NCBI RefSeq assembly: GCF_018691265.1
Contig: NW_024881313.1
Coordinates: forward strand, 37,379,518-37,443,517
Length of the DNA: 64,000 nucleotides
Origin: Tyto alba
Taxonomy: Eukaryota > Chordata > Aves > Strigiformes > Tytonidae
Reading direction: 5' to 3'
The notes under the pieces are model-generated. The model was not told where the DNA came from. It ran no database searches and saw only the letters and a list, made by a program, of their open reading frames with translations. Position numbers and translations under genes: made by a program. Shown one piece after another: positions 9,423-22,814 of the stretch (position 1 is the first letter of the stretch; every line of letters starts with the position of its first letter).

Positions 9423-12400
9423 CAAGCTCCCTCACTCCCTTCATTACATCATTGACTCTCAGGCATCACTTGATGACCTTTTTGATCAGAAGGGCAAAAG
9501 ATGACAGTGCTGGTTGGCCAACTGGCCAGGGACCCATAGAGATTGTCTCAGGTCTTCACCACTGACATGAAAGAAATGACACTGGGGCTACCTGCAATTC
9601 CTGCACTGCATGTCATGCTGATCTTTTTCATGTCAGAATGTAATGCCTTTGAGATTTTGATACTTTGTTGAATTTGTCTGAAATTGGCCATTATTATGTG
9701 AAAATGGATTAAAATACACACTGAAAATCAGCATGATTGCATATCCTATATTTCTTCATAAAACTAAACCATCCCCTGCCCACACACAAATAAGCACACG
9801 CAGATTTTCTTTTCAGTAAGATTTCTCCATCACACAGCTGTCTAGTAATAAGTAGGTTAATGATAAGTTGTGATTACTTTTTCAAGCTGGTTTTTAAAAT
9901 GTTCATCTTCCTCTTCTGGGCTAAAATATCCCATTAATTTTGTAATCTTATGCTTTCTACTCATTTCTCCCAGTGCCAACTCCAACTTCCCTTTATTTCA
10001 TCCATCTGTTATGTCTTAAAAGGTCTTTATGGTAAGGGCAGTTATTCTTTACATTTCTATAAAGCATCTGTCACAGCAGGTCCCCAGAGTGGAAAATGCC
10101 TCAAGCTGATACCTTACTATTACAACAAGATCCTGAGTATAATTTCTAAGAGTACAAGACTTTTAAAAATATATTTAAGAACCCTGACCTCTGAGACTTT
10201 GTCAGTGATGGTTCATGAAGAAATTCATGTAGAGGAGGTGTGATAGTTGTTTTCTTTTAAATTTTTTTCTTTTTTTTTTTTTTTTTTCTTTTTTTTTCTT
10301 TTTTTCCCCCCAAACAAGTAAACCTATCCTGATACATCTGAGTGTAAGGCAGTTTTACTTGAAAACACGGAGAATAATGCTAGTGTTATATACCTTACAT
10401 TGATCATGAGCCAGGCTAGGAAGCAGGGATTAAATATTTCCACCATGCCTGGAGACACAATGTTCAGAAAGCTTTGTTTAGCATGTTTTTATAGATTTGT
10501 GGAACAGTCAGTACTACTGCAGTGCTGTTGTCAGTTATTGATATTACCATTTAATACACTTCACTAATGAGTGGAACTGCAACCTTAATCACCACTAGAC
10601 AAACAAGCAACCAAAAAAAAAGAGAGAAAAATAGCTGACTGGAATGTGAATTTTCATAATTGGGTTCACCATTCATCTCAGGGGGTAACTAACATTCAAA
10701 GGTCTATAATAGTGTGTGAATAAAATTATCATATTGGAAATGTGAGCAGATGAATCAATATTAGGTAGATAGAACATAAGGGAAATATATACATATTATA
10801 TGTAGAAGGTTTGTGCAGATTTTTAAATAGTGGGTATGATAAGTGAACCATTAACACTACTGCATGAAAAGAAATGAGGAATACCAGTTTATAAGGCTGA
10901 GAATTTAAACATGTATGCCTACTTTTGCATTTGCAATGTATTTTCTATGTGTTGGTGCATTCATGTAATGTGATGTTCAACTGTGTGTGGCTGCATTTCA
11001 TCACAGGATGAAGTGGTGCTCATTTGTAAAGTGGATTACTCTGATGTATGTTAACTACAGTGCAGTGGTGAATGGGGCTTGCCAGACATTTGCAGCTGGA
11101 ACCATTCCTATTAAGGACTCCTTTCTGTGGAAAATGGTGATTTTTTTAATCAGCTAACCAAGTGGCTGTCTGTGAAAGTAATTTATCTAGATGTTCTTGA
11201 TTGGTTCTGGATGTTATATTCCAACTTTACTCACACCTCCATTTTCTCTACATAAAATTCTTCTGTGACAAACTGCATACATCAAGGCATAAATCACAAG
11301 AAGAGACTCCTATGAATCATATTTCCCCTTATCATGAGTCAGAAAGCAAATTTTGGTCAATAAAGATTTATGATTCCTTAAGTTCCAAGTTCAGTAACAA
11401 GTCCTCTGTTTTTTAAATCACATAGTCTCAAAAAAGATGTCAGTGCATATTTTGTGGGAGTTAGAATGCACTAGATGAGTTGTTTGACCAATTGCACAGG
11501 GCTTTGTATCCATTTTCTTCACACAGTGAAGACTGAATCTTGGTCTATGCAGGGAAACTCAGAGAAATGAAAGCTCAGGAAGTCAAGTCCAGACAAACTT
11601 CTAATGAATACATTAAACACAGCTATGTATTTCAGCATATTAAAGTAAAATGCTAGCTAGCTCATTACAGAAGGAATGGTCCCTGGTAGGGGGACTGATA
11701 ATAACAAAATGATCTGAGGACCAGTTCCAGTTTCTTCCGCGGAATTCATCTACAACCTTGAGAATGAGAACTGACCTTTTGGAAGACCCTTGTCTTAGCT
11801 CTTAAAGTCCCTTTGATGCTTCGGGCACTACAGGCTTTTCTCAGACAGGTATTTTGGTTTTGGCTTTCAATGAAAAATTTCTGAAAAGTCTTCCTTTTAC
11901 CTATATGCAGAATGAAAATTTTTTCATAGTCCTGAAATGTTTCCTGGGATGTTGACTGTCATTATTTTCTATCCTGTAGCCAAGGCTTCTTGGTGCTTCA
12001 TAGCACTTATAAAATTGCACCAATTTTACATTAAAATAATTGTAAATAGGATTTGTTATCTGTAAATTTCCAAGGTATTTATTTATTCATTCATAAACAT
12101 AAGCATTTTATTTAGTTGATGAGTAGTTCACCATAACAGTGTTGTTCTTTGACTACTTGCCCTCCAAATTAAGGATTGTTCCTTCCATCACAATGTTTAG
12201 AAATGCAGTGGAAAGCTTGTCAGTCAGTTATATTGACTTCAAATCATCAGGTGGGTATTTTGAGCTGCCAGCTCAACAGAAATGGAGTATTTGAATGACA
12301 AATGGGCTCACATCTGGGAAGGATGAAAACCATTCAAATGCCTACTTCTAGAAATGACCCTGTTCTAGTAAACTGCCAATGATTCACTCTAAATGTACCT

Positions 12401-13752
12401 ACATTTCATTTGGGGTAAATGGATCTGTATTTGAAAATTTCTTTGCAAATGAAACCGAGAGAGAAGGTGCTAATGTATAGATAGATAAAACATTGTTATT
12501 CATGCTACAAAATTGCTGCTTACTCCTTTCCATCAGAAAGAGATGATAATTGAATAAGAATCGTGACCAGTACATCCAAAAGACATTATAGGCACTACAG
12601 TCTTTGGCTGTAGAATCTGAATTCACTTATAAAACCCAATTTTAAAAGGTTGAATGCTATCAAACATCTGAAAGCATCTCCAGATATGTGTAGTACAAGG
12701 TGGGTTTCCAAAATTAGTGTCTGTTTTTTAAAACCCTCTCCAAATAGAAGATGGTGGGAGTCAAGAAAGCACCTCAAGATATAGATTCATATAATCTCTC
12801 ATTTCTCTTTCATGTGTTTAACCCAAATCACATGAAAATATTTTATGGAAACATTATTAATGGATCATTGATCAAATATGACAATGTGCAAGTGTTTGTG
12901 AGTAGGCTTTTCTTGGCACATTTAACATGTCACTACAAAAATTCTATAAAATCTTGGAGTAATTTTGCAGCACATCATTTCCCAAGTCATCCATGTCTGA
13001 CACTTAAAAAACTCTGGTACTGTACAATATTATAATTTGTTTAATGCGGTGTATTGTGAAATATCTTTTATATTTAGTAGCATTTCAATGTGAGGGGTTT
13101 TTCTGATTTTTTTTTTTTTTAATTACAGTTCCATCCTGCATATAATCTTCTAAAGGAAACAAAAAAGACAGCTACAAATTCAGGAAAGCAATAGCAGTTG
13201 TATTTGTTGTCACAGTAAAACTAATATAATTTTTGATATTTTGATGTATTTTCATTTTTCAGTAAATTTCCATATTGTTGGATAGTAATGGGTTGATACA
13301 AAGAATATTTTCACTCCAAATAAGAGAAATGGATTAGTATCTCTTTTGGTTCAGGAGGGCTATAAGGTAATGCTCAAAAAGGAAGAAACTAAAAGTTAAT
13401 TTCTAGAAACAATCCGTTACAACGTACAGCTAAAATCCTGTTTATGCTTGTATATCTGTTGCAGGTCAGCTAGCATTGTTGTGGCAGAGTGACTTCTGTC
13501 CATAAACAACACTGCTACCAATTACAGTTTTTCCTGTATATTATTAAAATCAATTTTCATATAGCTTTATCGAGACATGGAATGTGTCAGAATGAAACAT
13601 AGCAGCTGTGAGGACAACTTTATAGTTAAAAATGAGTTGTGCATCCTTATAGTCTTCTCACTTCTAAACCACATCATTTTGATGCCTTTATAATTTTATG
13701 GATATACCCATTGGCCTTCTGTGGCTCCAGATTTATCTTTATTAAACATAAC
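9423..13752. other. Non-coding stretch
   Basis: No gene is recognised. It contains a long pyrimidine tract (about 10257-10310: T-runs broken by single C, ending in CCCCCC), and conserved-looking but unassigned AT-rich sequence around 11040-11200. Frames at 9950-10243, 11201-11416 and 12751-13035 have no family resemblance. Confidence 0.55.
10257..10310. repeat. T-rich simple repeat
   Basis: A roughly 50-base tract of T broken by isolated C, followed by a C6 run. It may be the reverse side of an old poly-A tail, but no retroelement body could be recognised next to it. Confidence 0.85.
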
Positions 13753-14017
13753 AAAATCACAGGATAGTTGAAGTTGGAAAGGATCTTTGGAGGTCTCTAA
13801 TCCAACCACACCAATCAAAGCAGGACCAACTAGGTCAGGTTGCCCAGGGCTGTATTTAACATGATTTAACATGATTTCCATCTAAGGATGGAAACTCCAC
13901 AAAAATCTCCCTGGGCAACCTGTTCCAGCATTTGATCACCCTCACAGTAAAGAAAGTGTTTTTATGCTTAAGCTGAATTTTCTGTAATTCAATTTGTGCC
14001 CATGGCTTCACATCCTG
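13753..14017 (-). mobile_element. CR1 3'-end fragment, reverse orientation
   Basis: Read on the plus strand this is the complement of a CR1 3' end: 'aaaatcacaggatagttg' (terminal repeat), 'gttggaaaggatctttggag', 'ctccctgggcaacctgttcc', and 'caccctcacagtaaag'. It contains a small 12-bp tandem duplication (atttaacatg- type) near 13855-13877. Degraded and non-coding. The minus-strand frame 13696-13881 is part of it and not a gene. Confidence 0.88.
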
Positions 14018-14793
14018 AAATATCTCCTACTCACTTTAGTTCTGACACTCAGATGGAAGCTGTTCTTTACACTTCTATTCTACAATGTGTTGTTCATAGC
14101 TATGTCATACTTCTGTCATGTCATAACTCAGCAGTAAGATGTTGTGCTTCAGTGGTGCCTTGTATGACATTCCTGGAATGGCCACTGAGAATAAGATAAT
14201 AATTTAATAACATGTAATTTTTTTTTAAGAATGATTTTAAAGTATCAATAGGAATTATATCCCTGATGGACCAGTCAATAAAAACAATTCTACAGTAACT
14301 ACAGTAGAATTATGAATTTCTGCTGATTCACAAATGTTAAAGCTCCCCCAAACCTCCAGTTTTAAGCCAAATGCAGTGTGGAACTTGTCAGCTCTCTCAT
14401 CCCTACTGTCTTAACCTGCAGTTCATTTGCCTTCCTGATCAAGGCACACTTGCCTGCAGGCAGAATTGCAGCATACCTTTCCAGTTTGACTACTGCCTTT
14501 CTGAAGAGATAGGTTTTCAGTCATGTCCAAGGGTAGCACTGCATTTACTAGCCTGTGTTCACTGTATGCTCACGATTAAGTCTTTGATTCTGCCACCCAC
14601 CATCCTGTTCACAGTTATTAAATCTTCCCTTCAAAGAAAAAGAAGGCATCTCTATTGCAAGTTCACCAAAATCTGGGAGCAATTTATGTTCTTGCACTGA
14701 GGGAGAAATAACATTAGCCTTATTTGCATGGAGATGACAGTTTACTGTATTTTTTCCATTCTTTTGTTGTTGTTTTTTTTTCCCACAAAACAG
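14018..14793. other. Unique sequence upstream of the candidate exon; probable intron if that exon is real
   Basis: No repeat is recognised. The last 33 bases (14761-14793) are a pyrimidine-rich tract ending in 'tcccacaaaacag', a good splice acceptor for the exon that follows. The plus-strand frame at 14371-14700 shows no family resemblance. Confidence 0.45.
14761..14793 (+). promoter_or_regulatory. Splice acceptor (polypyrimidine tract and CAG) of the 14794 exon
   Basis: The tract is T-rich ('tgttgtttttttttccc') and ends 'acaaaacag'. It lies directly before a frame that stays open for 46 codons. Confidence 0.5.
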
Positions 14794-14935
14794 CTGAGAC
14801 AGATTAAAACAACCACAGACTGGAGTGCTTATATTGACCAGCTGGCCAAGCCTTATTACAGGAAAAGAGATGAAACGATAGCACTTTCAAAGCCAAACTT
14901 TTCCATGTCCCTGAAAAAGAAAACAGTGATTTAAT

Positions 14936-14979
<44 letters not shown>

Positions 14980-15140
14980 AAGGAAGGACTGAAACACGAG
15001 AAAAAGGGGGAAGAGGACAAGAAAAATGATTCGGACCTTGGAGACATAGCTCCTGGGGATGACAGAGAGGAAGGAGGTAAATGTCTGAGCAAAGTCAGTG
15101 TCAAGGGGCTGCTGCACTACCTGAGCACTGAAAAGTTCCT
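14794..15140 (+). CDS. Candidate internal coding exon of an unrecognised gene, interrupted by one stop
   Basis: Best protein-coding candidate in the window; I do not recognise the protein. The exon is 347 bp, entered in phase 0 after a polypyrimidine tract plus CAG (14761-14793) and left in phase 2 at a canonical donor GTGAGT (15141-15146). Codons 1-46 give a sequence beginning LRQIKTTTDWSAYIDQLAKP and containing 'ALSKPNF'; a TAA follows at 14932-14934. Then come Ser, 13 Lys codons (AAA), Asn, and 53 further codons in the same frame, acidic and basic at first (EKKGEEDKKND) and ending 'KGLLHYLSTEKFL'. Both halves share one frame across the 42-A run, which favours a single exon with an expanded lysine tract. 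The TAA argues for a pseudogene, a sequence error, or a premature end. The paired 'LAKP...LSKP' is faintly like repeats in testis THEG-type proteins, but this is too weak to name it. Confidence 0.45.
14937..14978 (+). repeat. A42 homopolymer inside the candidate exon
   Basis: Forty-two consecutive A bases. In the exon frame they read as lysine codons and preserve the frame between the flanks. Homopolymers this long slip readily, so length in the assembly is uncertain. Confidence 0.95.
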
Positions 15141-15146
15141 GTGAGT
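15141..15146 (+). promoter_or_regulatory. Splice donor GTGAGT of the 14794 exon
   Basis: 'ttcct' then GTGAGTAAAT, a near-consensus vertebrate 5' splice site. Reading through it in frame gives a TGA at once, so the open frame ends exactly where the donor lies. Confidence 0.5.
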
Positions 15147-17446
15147 AAATATATCCACCTTCTTTTCAAAAACATTTTAATTCTTTCTTGGAAGATTCCT
15201 TGTTGAACCATTTTGGGAAAATATTGAAAGAATTACTTGGTTAAATTAGTGCTTACCTGACATTCTGGGATACAGCCTTCATCACAACAGCTCCATAGCA
15301 GATTTCCATCTTTCAATGAAACATGGAATTTTTTTCTATTCTTTTGATTTTTCATGTTGACACGGAGAAGGGGTGGGTGAACGGATGAAAACAATTCTCT
15401 TAAATGTAATTCACTATTAAGTTCATTGAAATGCTTTCAGATTCATATTTCTTTAACTTTAACCATTGTAGTATATTCCTACCCTGTTGTAAAATCCAAA
15501 TCTAAACATGATTTATTTATAAACCCTTGGTTAAATTGCACACAAATTATTGCAAAAAATACTAAAATCTCTGCATGAAATATAAGGAAATTATTGACTC
15601 ACTATCACATATATTTCATGTTAAATTCAGTAATCACATTCAGGCTTTGCATGTATGCAGTTACCCTGTTCACAGTTGGTACCTACTTCATTGCATTCCT
15701 GGATAGTTGCAGGTTACTTGCAGAGGCCATTTTTATAGCTATTCAAAATATTCAACAAGTCTGCCCACATCCACCTCCACTTCATCTGTAAGGCTCTCTC
15801 CCTTTCTCTCAAGATGATTGTGTAAATTAACAGCAATAAGAAACACTAGAAGCAAATATTTCTCAGCAGCCTCCACTCTTGACATCAAAGTCCTCGGTCT
15901 GCTCTTCAGCCTTCTCTAGTCTTATGGTGTTGTCATTGTTTGGCAACTCATGTTACAACCAAGTAGTTAATGTCATCTCTCCAAAAGCTGTGCTGACTAA
16001 AGGTAGACATTTACATTACCCAGTCAGCCTATACTCCCTTATAGTGAATGCACGTCAAGTCCACAGAGTCAATATTCAGGGCATGATTCATTTTCTTCTA
16101 AAGTAAACCTGTTGTAATAGCTATGTGCCATAGAAAAATAATGTACTTAACTGAAATGCTGAGCAGGTACTTGGAAACATGGCACTGACTTCCCAGCTGT
16201 GAAGAGACCTTACCTTTAATGCAACAGCATGGTTCATGCATACTCCTCAAATTGTAAACATTATGCTTGACTTAATGTGAGCAAAAGGAACACCAACATT
16301 TAAAGTGCAGGCCTTTCCAAGAAATCTGGTTTTTCTACTTAATTATTCCCTGTCATAGTATTTCCTTCACTGGATGAGAGCAGAGTAGGACAGCTGTAAA
16401 ACGTTTCCTTTATGGAACAGCTGCTTTATATTTTCAGGGAATTTTAACCTGCTGGTAGGCTGATATCTGCCAAGATGTGTTTGTAGGTTGCTGTTATTTC
16501 ATCAGCTTGTTGGAATGAACTCAGATGCAACATATTGATGTGATATATTTGGGGATGATCATTCAAAGAAGTCCAGCCACAACCTTTCTAATCACTGCCG
16601 TATATTTCTGTTTCATAGAGGAACAATCCAAGGACAGAAACTTTTGGACTCTAACATTGGCTCCTACAAAGACTCCCTCTAAATTTAAGGTAATCTGATG
16701 ACCATTTGCTTTTTCTTCCCTGAGGAACAAAGAAGAGCCTGTGGAAGTCTGTTGTTGACTCAAAAAAGTCTAAAAAAATCTAACCACAAATAAACAGCAT
16801 TTGCAAGAATTAGTATTATTTTCTGCAAGAGTATTTACGATACAATCATTTAAGTCTGTGCCATTGATCATCTGGCTTAAATTTATCATGAAAAAAAGTA
16901 TTTTTCTCCAAGATCAAAAACTGGACTGAGACCCAATGTTCTTCTAACAAACTTCAGCTGAATTCTGTCCTGAGACCAGCGGCTGACTTGGCTACCAAGC
17001 TGGCCCATGTGCTCTCACAACTTTTATTCTTTATTTGTTAATTTTCTTTTTATGACCATAAAAGTGTGGTAAAGCTTTTAGGAAAAGGTCTTGCGTTTTT
17101 GTGATAGCAGTTGGTTGAAGAAACAGATATGCTATAATTCAATTAAAATTATTCTTATCTGCTTCAGCTGATAAAACTAAAATAAGTAGTTAATTGGTAG
17201 TTTATAATTAAAGCACTGGATTGAAGTTCATAATTCAGAGCCATGTAGTCTTGGAGTGTATATCACCCCTCAGAGAGGAAAACTTTGAAACACTCATTCA
17301 GCGTTACAACATCCACATTTGTTTTAGCCTGTGGAGGATGTGACCACCTTGGTCTACATTGCATTCTCTTTCCATGACTTAGGGCTGACCAATGAGGATC
17401 TGTGCTTCAGTTTGAACCATCTTGGGTTTCTTCCTTTCTCTTTCAG

Positions 17447-17504
17447 ACAAGTAAAGAGAAGATGCAGAAGAGAACAGCAACTGAGCAACCATGTTTGTAC
17501 ACAG
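17447..17504 (+). other. Weak internal-exon candidate, 58 nt
   Basis: A good acceptor ('ttcttcctttctctttcag', ending 17446) precedes 58 nt open in two of three frames, followed by GTGACA at 17505, a weak donor. Translations are short and basic and match nothing I know. It could equally be chance. If it joined the 14794 exon, the incoming frame would be open. Confidence 0.15.
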
Positions 17505-20500
17505 GTGACATGCATAGAAGGTGCTTACATGAATCATCTTCCCACACCCACATCTACACACATTCTAAAAAACTATATCAGCAACACTGAATTTATGCCC
17601 TGGATATGCTTTTAGTAATAGTCTAAATGACTTCAGTTGGCTTGTATTTTTGTGTGTTTGTTTCATGATTGTTTATTTTCTGGCTCAAGGGAACATTTTA
17701 TAAGCAGTGGCGTTTCCCAGTGCTTGGTTCTGAATTTTAGATTTCAAAATTAGAAATTTTGTAAAGAATTTACAAGTACAAGGATAGGAAAGCATAATAA
17801 ATGGAAATGTAAAAACAAAGCAAACCAAATTTAAAAACCTCCACAGTAATAACGCCAGAAAATATTAGACTTACTGATCCCATACCTCAGCAGGAGTAAA
17901 TCTAGGAAATGTCACTGAAGACAGGTGAAGTCTTTAGGGCTATTTATACCACCTGTGAATCTCACCCACAGACTCTACCAGCAAATTTTAGTCTCATTAG
18001 ATCTAAAATAACATCATTTTTTCTGCACAATATCAGAAATTAGATCATATATTTTAGTAGAAGTTACTATGGGTTTGACATTATTAGCAAAGAAGCATCC
18101 ATGCCAAGTAATTATGAAGATATGGGTAAGTATATGTGTCAAGTTAGATTTAAAATTAAAGAGGGATTATACCAGGTAAATATTCCAAGACATAACTGTG
18201 CAGGGACAAGAGGAAAAACTACATTTTATTATTAATCACGCATCAATAATGGTATTAACAATTACTATTGTTATATATAATCTATTAAGTCCACCAGCTA
18301 CCTGATCTTAACATTTGGGAAAACTATAAACCTGTTTTTTGAGGCTACACAGAACCACTATGACTATCTGATCAGTACAGGATTACTGATTCTTGTATTT
18401 ATGACCAATTTGGAATCCATCTTTTAGACATCCAGAGTGAGGTTCAGGTGCCAAAGAATGTGCCTAGTGCCATAGCCCACACATCTGTACTGAGGTTGTA
18501 GGTGTGATGCAGGACCAACAGGAGACCTATTCCTTACTGATGAGGCAATGGGAAGTCCAGGTGAGATCACCTGGGGCACTTATAGTACTGTCACCTCTGC
18601 TCAAATAATGGAGTTCCCACTCCTGTTCTATTATAAGTAATCCTAGATGTGGAGAATTTCACTGTCTCACTGTAATATCCTTCTGTTATTCAGTTCTTAA
18701 ATGTATTTCTTCTGTTAAGTTTGATAGGGATAATAATAAATGACCAACTGGGTTTTTATTTGTGACTAAGGTCAGTCTTAAAGATTATGTATACAGCAGA
18801 GAAAAGAGAAGGAAAATTGTGTGTCAGTGTCCTGGCACTTGGATTTTCTTGTTTAAGATGGACTCCTAATACGATCTTGCTAGATAAATAATATACATTG
18901 AGATCCCAAATGCCAAGGTTAGCTGTGTGCTGTCTCATTATTAGATAACGGGGGCAAGAAGGGTTATAACTTGATATTACAGCAAAGACATCAATAGCAA
19001 ACCTGATACTCTGACAGCATGGATAATGTAGTTAGAGGGGAGAAGTATTTATCAGTGCAGGAAACAAATTTGTGAGTTGTGCTCCAGTCTGTTCTTGATT
19101 TGCTTTTGGTCACTTGCTGTGAGCAAAGACTTCATGCAAAAAAGGAAGCACTGTGAAAATGGACTACAGCAGCGGCTCCAGAGCCAGTGAGGACTCAGCA
19201 AGAGCTGGGATTGCTGTTGTTCTGTGTGCTAGATCTCTGTCCAAACTGTCTCTGCTAAATATTATTTTTAAGTGCTATGTCCTGTCAAATATAAATGCAT
19301 TTCATGGCAGCTAACATCCTTTTTACTTACATTTATCTCTCTCATTTTTTCTCTCCCCTAAACCATTTCCCCCCACCATCTGTAAAAACAACTATGCTAG
19401 GGATCAATTATCCTGAACCATTAAACCACCAGCAGTACTCACAGCTGTAAAAACATCTGCATTATAGGCTCTGCTTCTTCCTACGAGACAGAAATGTAAT
19501 TGATTCTCTCATTCTGGCATGATTGTATAGCTTCTGGTTTGTGTTATGTTGAAGTGGGCGGGGGAGGTAGGAGGGAGGCATCTTGCCTGGCTTTAAACTG
19601 ATTCATGTTCATCTAGTCATGAAACACATGCCTAGACTGAGAAAGGGAGCACAGACCGTACTGCAGCAAGCAGCTTCACCTCTTTTACATCCCGCAGCCC
19701 TTGTATTCTCTCTTAATGTTGCAGGGATAAATAATTTTACATGCAGCAAACCAGGGTTCGTGTGTTCCGAGAAAAAGAAGGATTTGTATATCAGAGAAGC
19801 TGCTGCATAGCTGTCATAGAATTTCTCCGTAAACCCCTTTCTTTCTCCCTCCCTACCAGTAGTTGCCTTAGTGACAAAACTAATAGCCACTGGTGCTCTA
19901 GTGCATAGGATAAAAACAAAGCCATTTGTATTGTCTTTCTAGCAGTCTTCTGCAGGACTATCCAAGATTAAATGTGCTGATTAAAAATATATGTTGTAAG
20001 CATTAGAGTAATACAATGAAGAGGCAGACTGAGGTACATGATTCTCCTCTCTTGACTATGCCTTTCAAAGAGCTTCTTGAAGCCAGTGGGTAAATTCATT
20101 ATAAGCCCACACAGGTGGAAAATTAGGAACATCTCTCTTTCATACTGTGAGGTTTGAAGTCTATGAGTTTTGATATCATCTTCACTTGATGAAGTGAAAC
20201 TACTGTTCACAATTTAATGGGTAGTTTCTGCACCTAAATTACTAATTTTTTTTTTGTTTGTTTTTGACATCTATGGACTGTAGACTGCTTAGTAAGAGCA
20301 AAGGTGATATGAAGTATTTCCTTTCATGATGCACTTCACTGTATAGCTTGATGGTGCACATTTACTCACTCTATTTTTCTCCCACTTTTGAGATTTCTTG
20401 TTTGAAGAAGTAATTTCCAGGAAGAGAAAAGAGAGAAAAGGTCCCTCAAGCTGGTTTAATTTACCTAGGGAAATCATGCCTGTGAAGATACACAGTGGTA

Positions 20501-22789
20501 TCACTTAGAACAGGTATCTCTGATTTAGAAAGCTATTTTTAATGTATTTTGTTGTTAAGGACCAAATTCAGTCCTGGAGTATCACCGATATCAGAATAAC
20601 ACCAGAACATAGTCCAGAAAGGGGGTGTAGAGCCATTGAACATACATACACTATATAGATGTTAAGTGGAAAAGTCAGAAGACAGAACACCTGGAAAAGC
20701 TTAAATGTAAATATGGAACATGTATCTGTACCTATTAAGATTATCTTACCTGAAGAAACACTTACAAAACTGCTTTTCAAAATTTATCTATTTTTTTAAA
20801 AAAATATGTTCTTGTAGACTGGGTTATTTCATGGACTTGAACTGCAGCTGTGGAAGCAAATATGTAGGGTATCATACATCTACCTCACTGGAAGGAAAGA
20901 ATTTTAGATTAATTATTTTAAAAAGCTCCATTTTGTGTGTCATAAATGATAAAAAGTGTATTCTCTCCTACAGTGCAGGTTATGAAATAAAAAATAATGT
21001 AATGTAGTCAGTAGGAATTTTTACAAAAGTCAACCCAACCTGGGTAAAGGTTTTACTGTATTGGATTTGCCTCACAAAACGAGTAAATACTGTCATAACA
21101 CTTTTTAAATAAGACATTAAAAAAGAAGTAAAACTTGTCCTGGTGGAGAGAGACAGAGAGAAAAATTGAAGTTGATATTTTTATTTACAGGAAGCTAGTA
21201 ATGCCATCATAGTAAAGATGTATTTTCTTAAAAATTAAAGAGATATTGAAGTGATTAAAACAAGAAATAAAACATAAATTACTAGCAAAAGAGCATCCAC
21301 TGAAAAACAGAAATGCACAGCAACATACAGTACATGAAAATCTTCTACAATCACTGAGTAAATATTTCTGTATTCTGATAAAGAAAAAAAAATCCAGTAG
21401 TACTAGAAAACTGAAAACAAAAGTCTCTAAAATCCAATCTCCAATGACCTCTTCTGTAATCCAGTTTCCACTTGCCATCTTTGAACAATGGGGAAAAAAA
21501 ATATTGTTAAGAAGCTCAGCAAGAATGTTTGGAAATGTATTAATGAAAATTATTTCACTTAAAGAATTTAGAAGAAAACAAATAGCTGTTATATATTTAT
21601 TATTCTTGTTATTGTTTCATACAGTAAATGACAGAACTTCTGACAGCGCTCAAGCTAGATATCACTTTTGTTAAAAAAATAAAACAAAACAAAACCAAAA
21701 AACAACACAAGAAAACATCAGGAAAAAAACCCTCTTTATCTCTTTTCCTTCATCCCATAGTCTACTCACCTACTGTATCTGCTGGTTTCACTTGTAGTAT
21801 AACGACTATCTGTAGGTGGAGATATAATGTTGTAAATTGTTTATTATGCCCTTACGCTTTTCAAACAATGTTAAAAAATTAAACCCTAGAGACCTAGAAT
21901 GAGAATGAGGGAAATGAAGAGGAATGTTTTATATCCAAGTAGTGATTGAATATGCAATCTCTAATCTTTTTTGCACTAGAGCAAACAGCATTTCATGCTG
22001 TATGTTCTCTGAGGAAAGTTTCAGGACTTGGAGATTTATTTACTTTTTAATATAGACTTCAGTGGCATCTGCAAGTCAAATATTGAACTATTCTTTGGGG
22101 GGATGTATAAGACAAATTTGCAGTGAACACAAAATAGTTCTAAAATAATTTATAACCTTATGTAAATATTAAGTATTAGATTTTCTGGTGATTTAAAAGG
22201 AAAACTTGTTTACAATGTAAGTTTAATATAAAACTAATGAACAAAAGATAACTTAAAATGAAAAAGGCTCAAAAGTAGGACTCATTTTATTGTTTTCATG
22301 CACAGAGACATAACTGGGCTAACTGACACCCAGGTATGTTTCCATCACCAAGTGTTTAAATCTCTGATGCAGAGACTAGAAAGTGGCATAGCCCCAGGAT
22401 GCCAGACAGTGTCCAGAGAGTAGCATGAGTCCAAAGGTAGAATAAGCACAATAAGCAACAAACTAATATTACTTTGATGTATTATATTAAATTTATATAA
22501 TTCCATTTATATTTTCCAGTTCTGGAGTTAGTGACCTCTCCATTTGCTCTAGTGCTTTGTATGTCATAATGCACAGGACATGGCAAGAAAGTATATTAAT
22601 ATCTATGACATCAGTAGTACAGGTAGGTGCAGGACTATATCTCAGCTTAAAAACAATCACTATGTACCATATTAATAGCAACAGCTCCTGACTGGACCAA
22701 ACCTATAGACAGAAACAAGCATATTTCCAGCCCTCACTACCCCTATTTCATGGGATAGCAGCTTTCTGCAGACAGAGACATTTACAGAA

Positions 22790-22814
22790 GGGGGGGGGGG
22801 GGGGGGGGGGGGGG
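22790..22814 (+). repeat. G25 homopolymer
   Basis: Twenty-five consecutive G bases after 'tttacagaa'. Long G runs are rare compared with A/T runs in vertebrates and can form G-quadruplex structures. Its length in an assembly is error-prone. Confidence 0.95.

Larger units (their letters stand above)
15141..22789. other. Non-coding stretch, probable intron or intergenic DNA
   Basis: No gene or repeat family is recognised over about 7.6 kb. One weak exon candidate lies at 17447-17504. The stretch around 19540-19900 is less AT-rich than its surroundings and has no stop-free frame longer than about 94 codons. The remaining frames look random. Confidence 0.5.
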
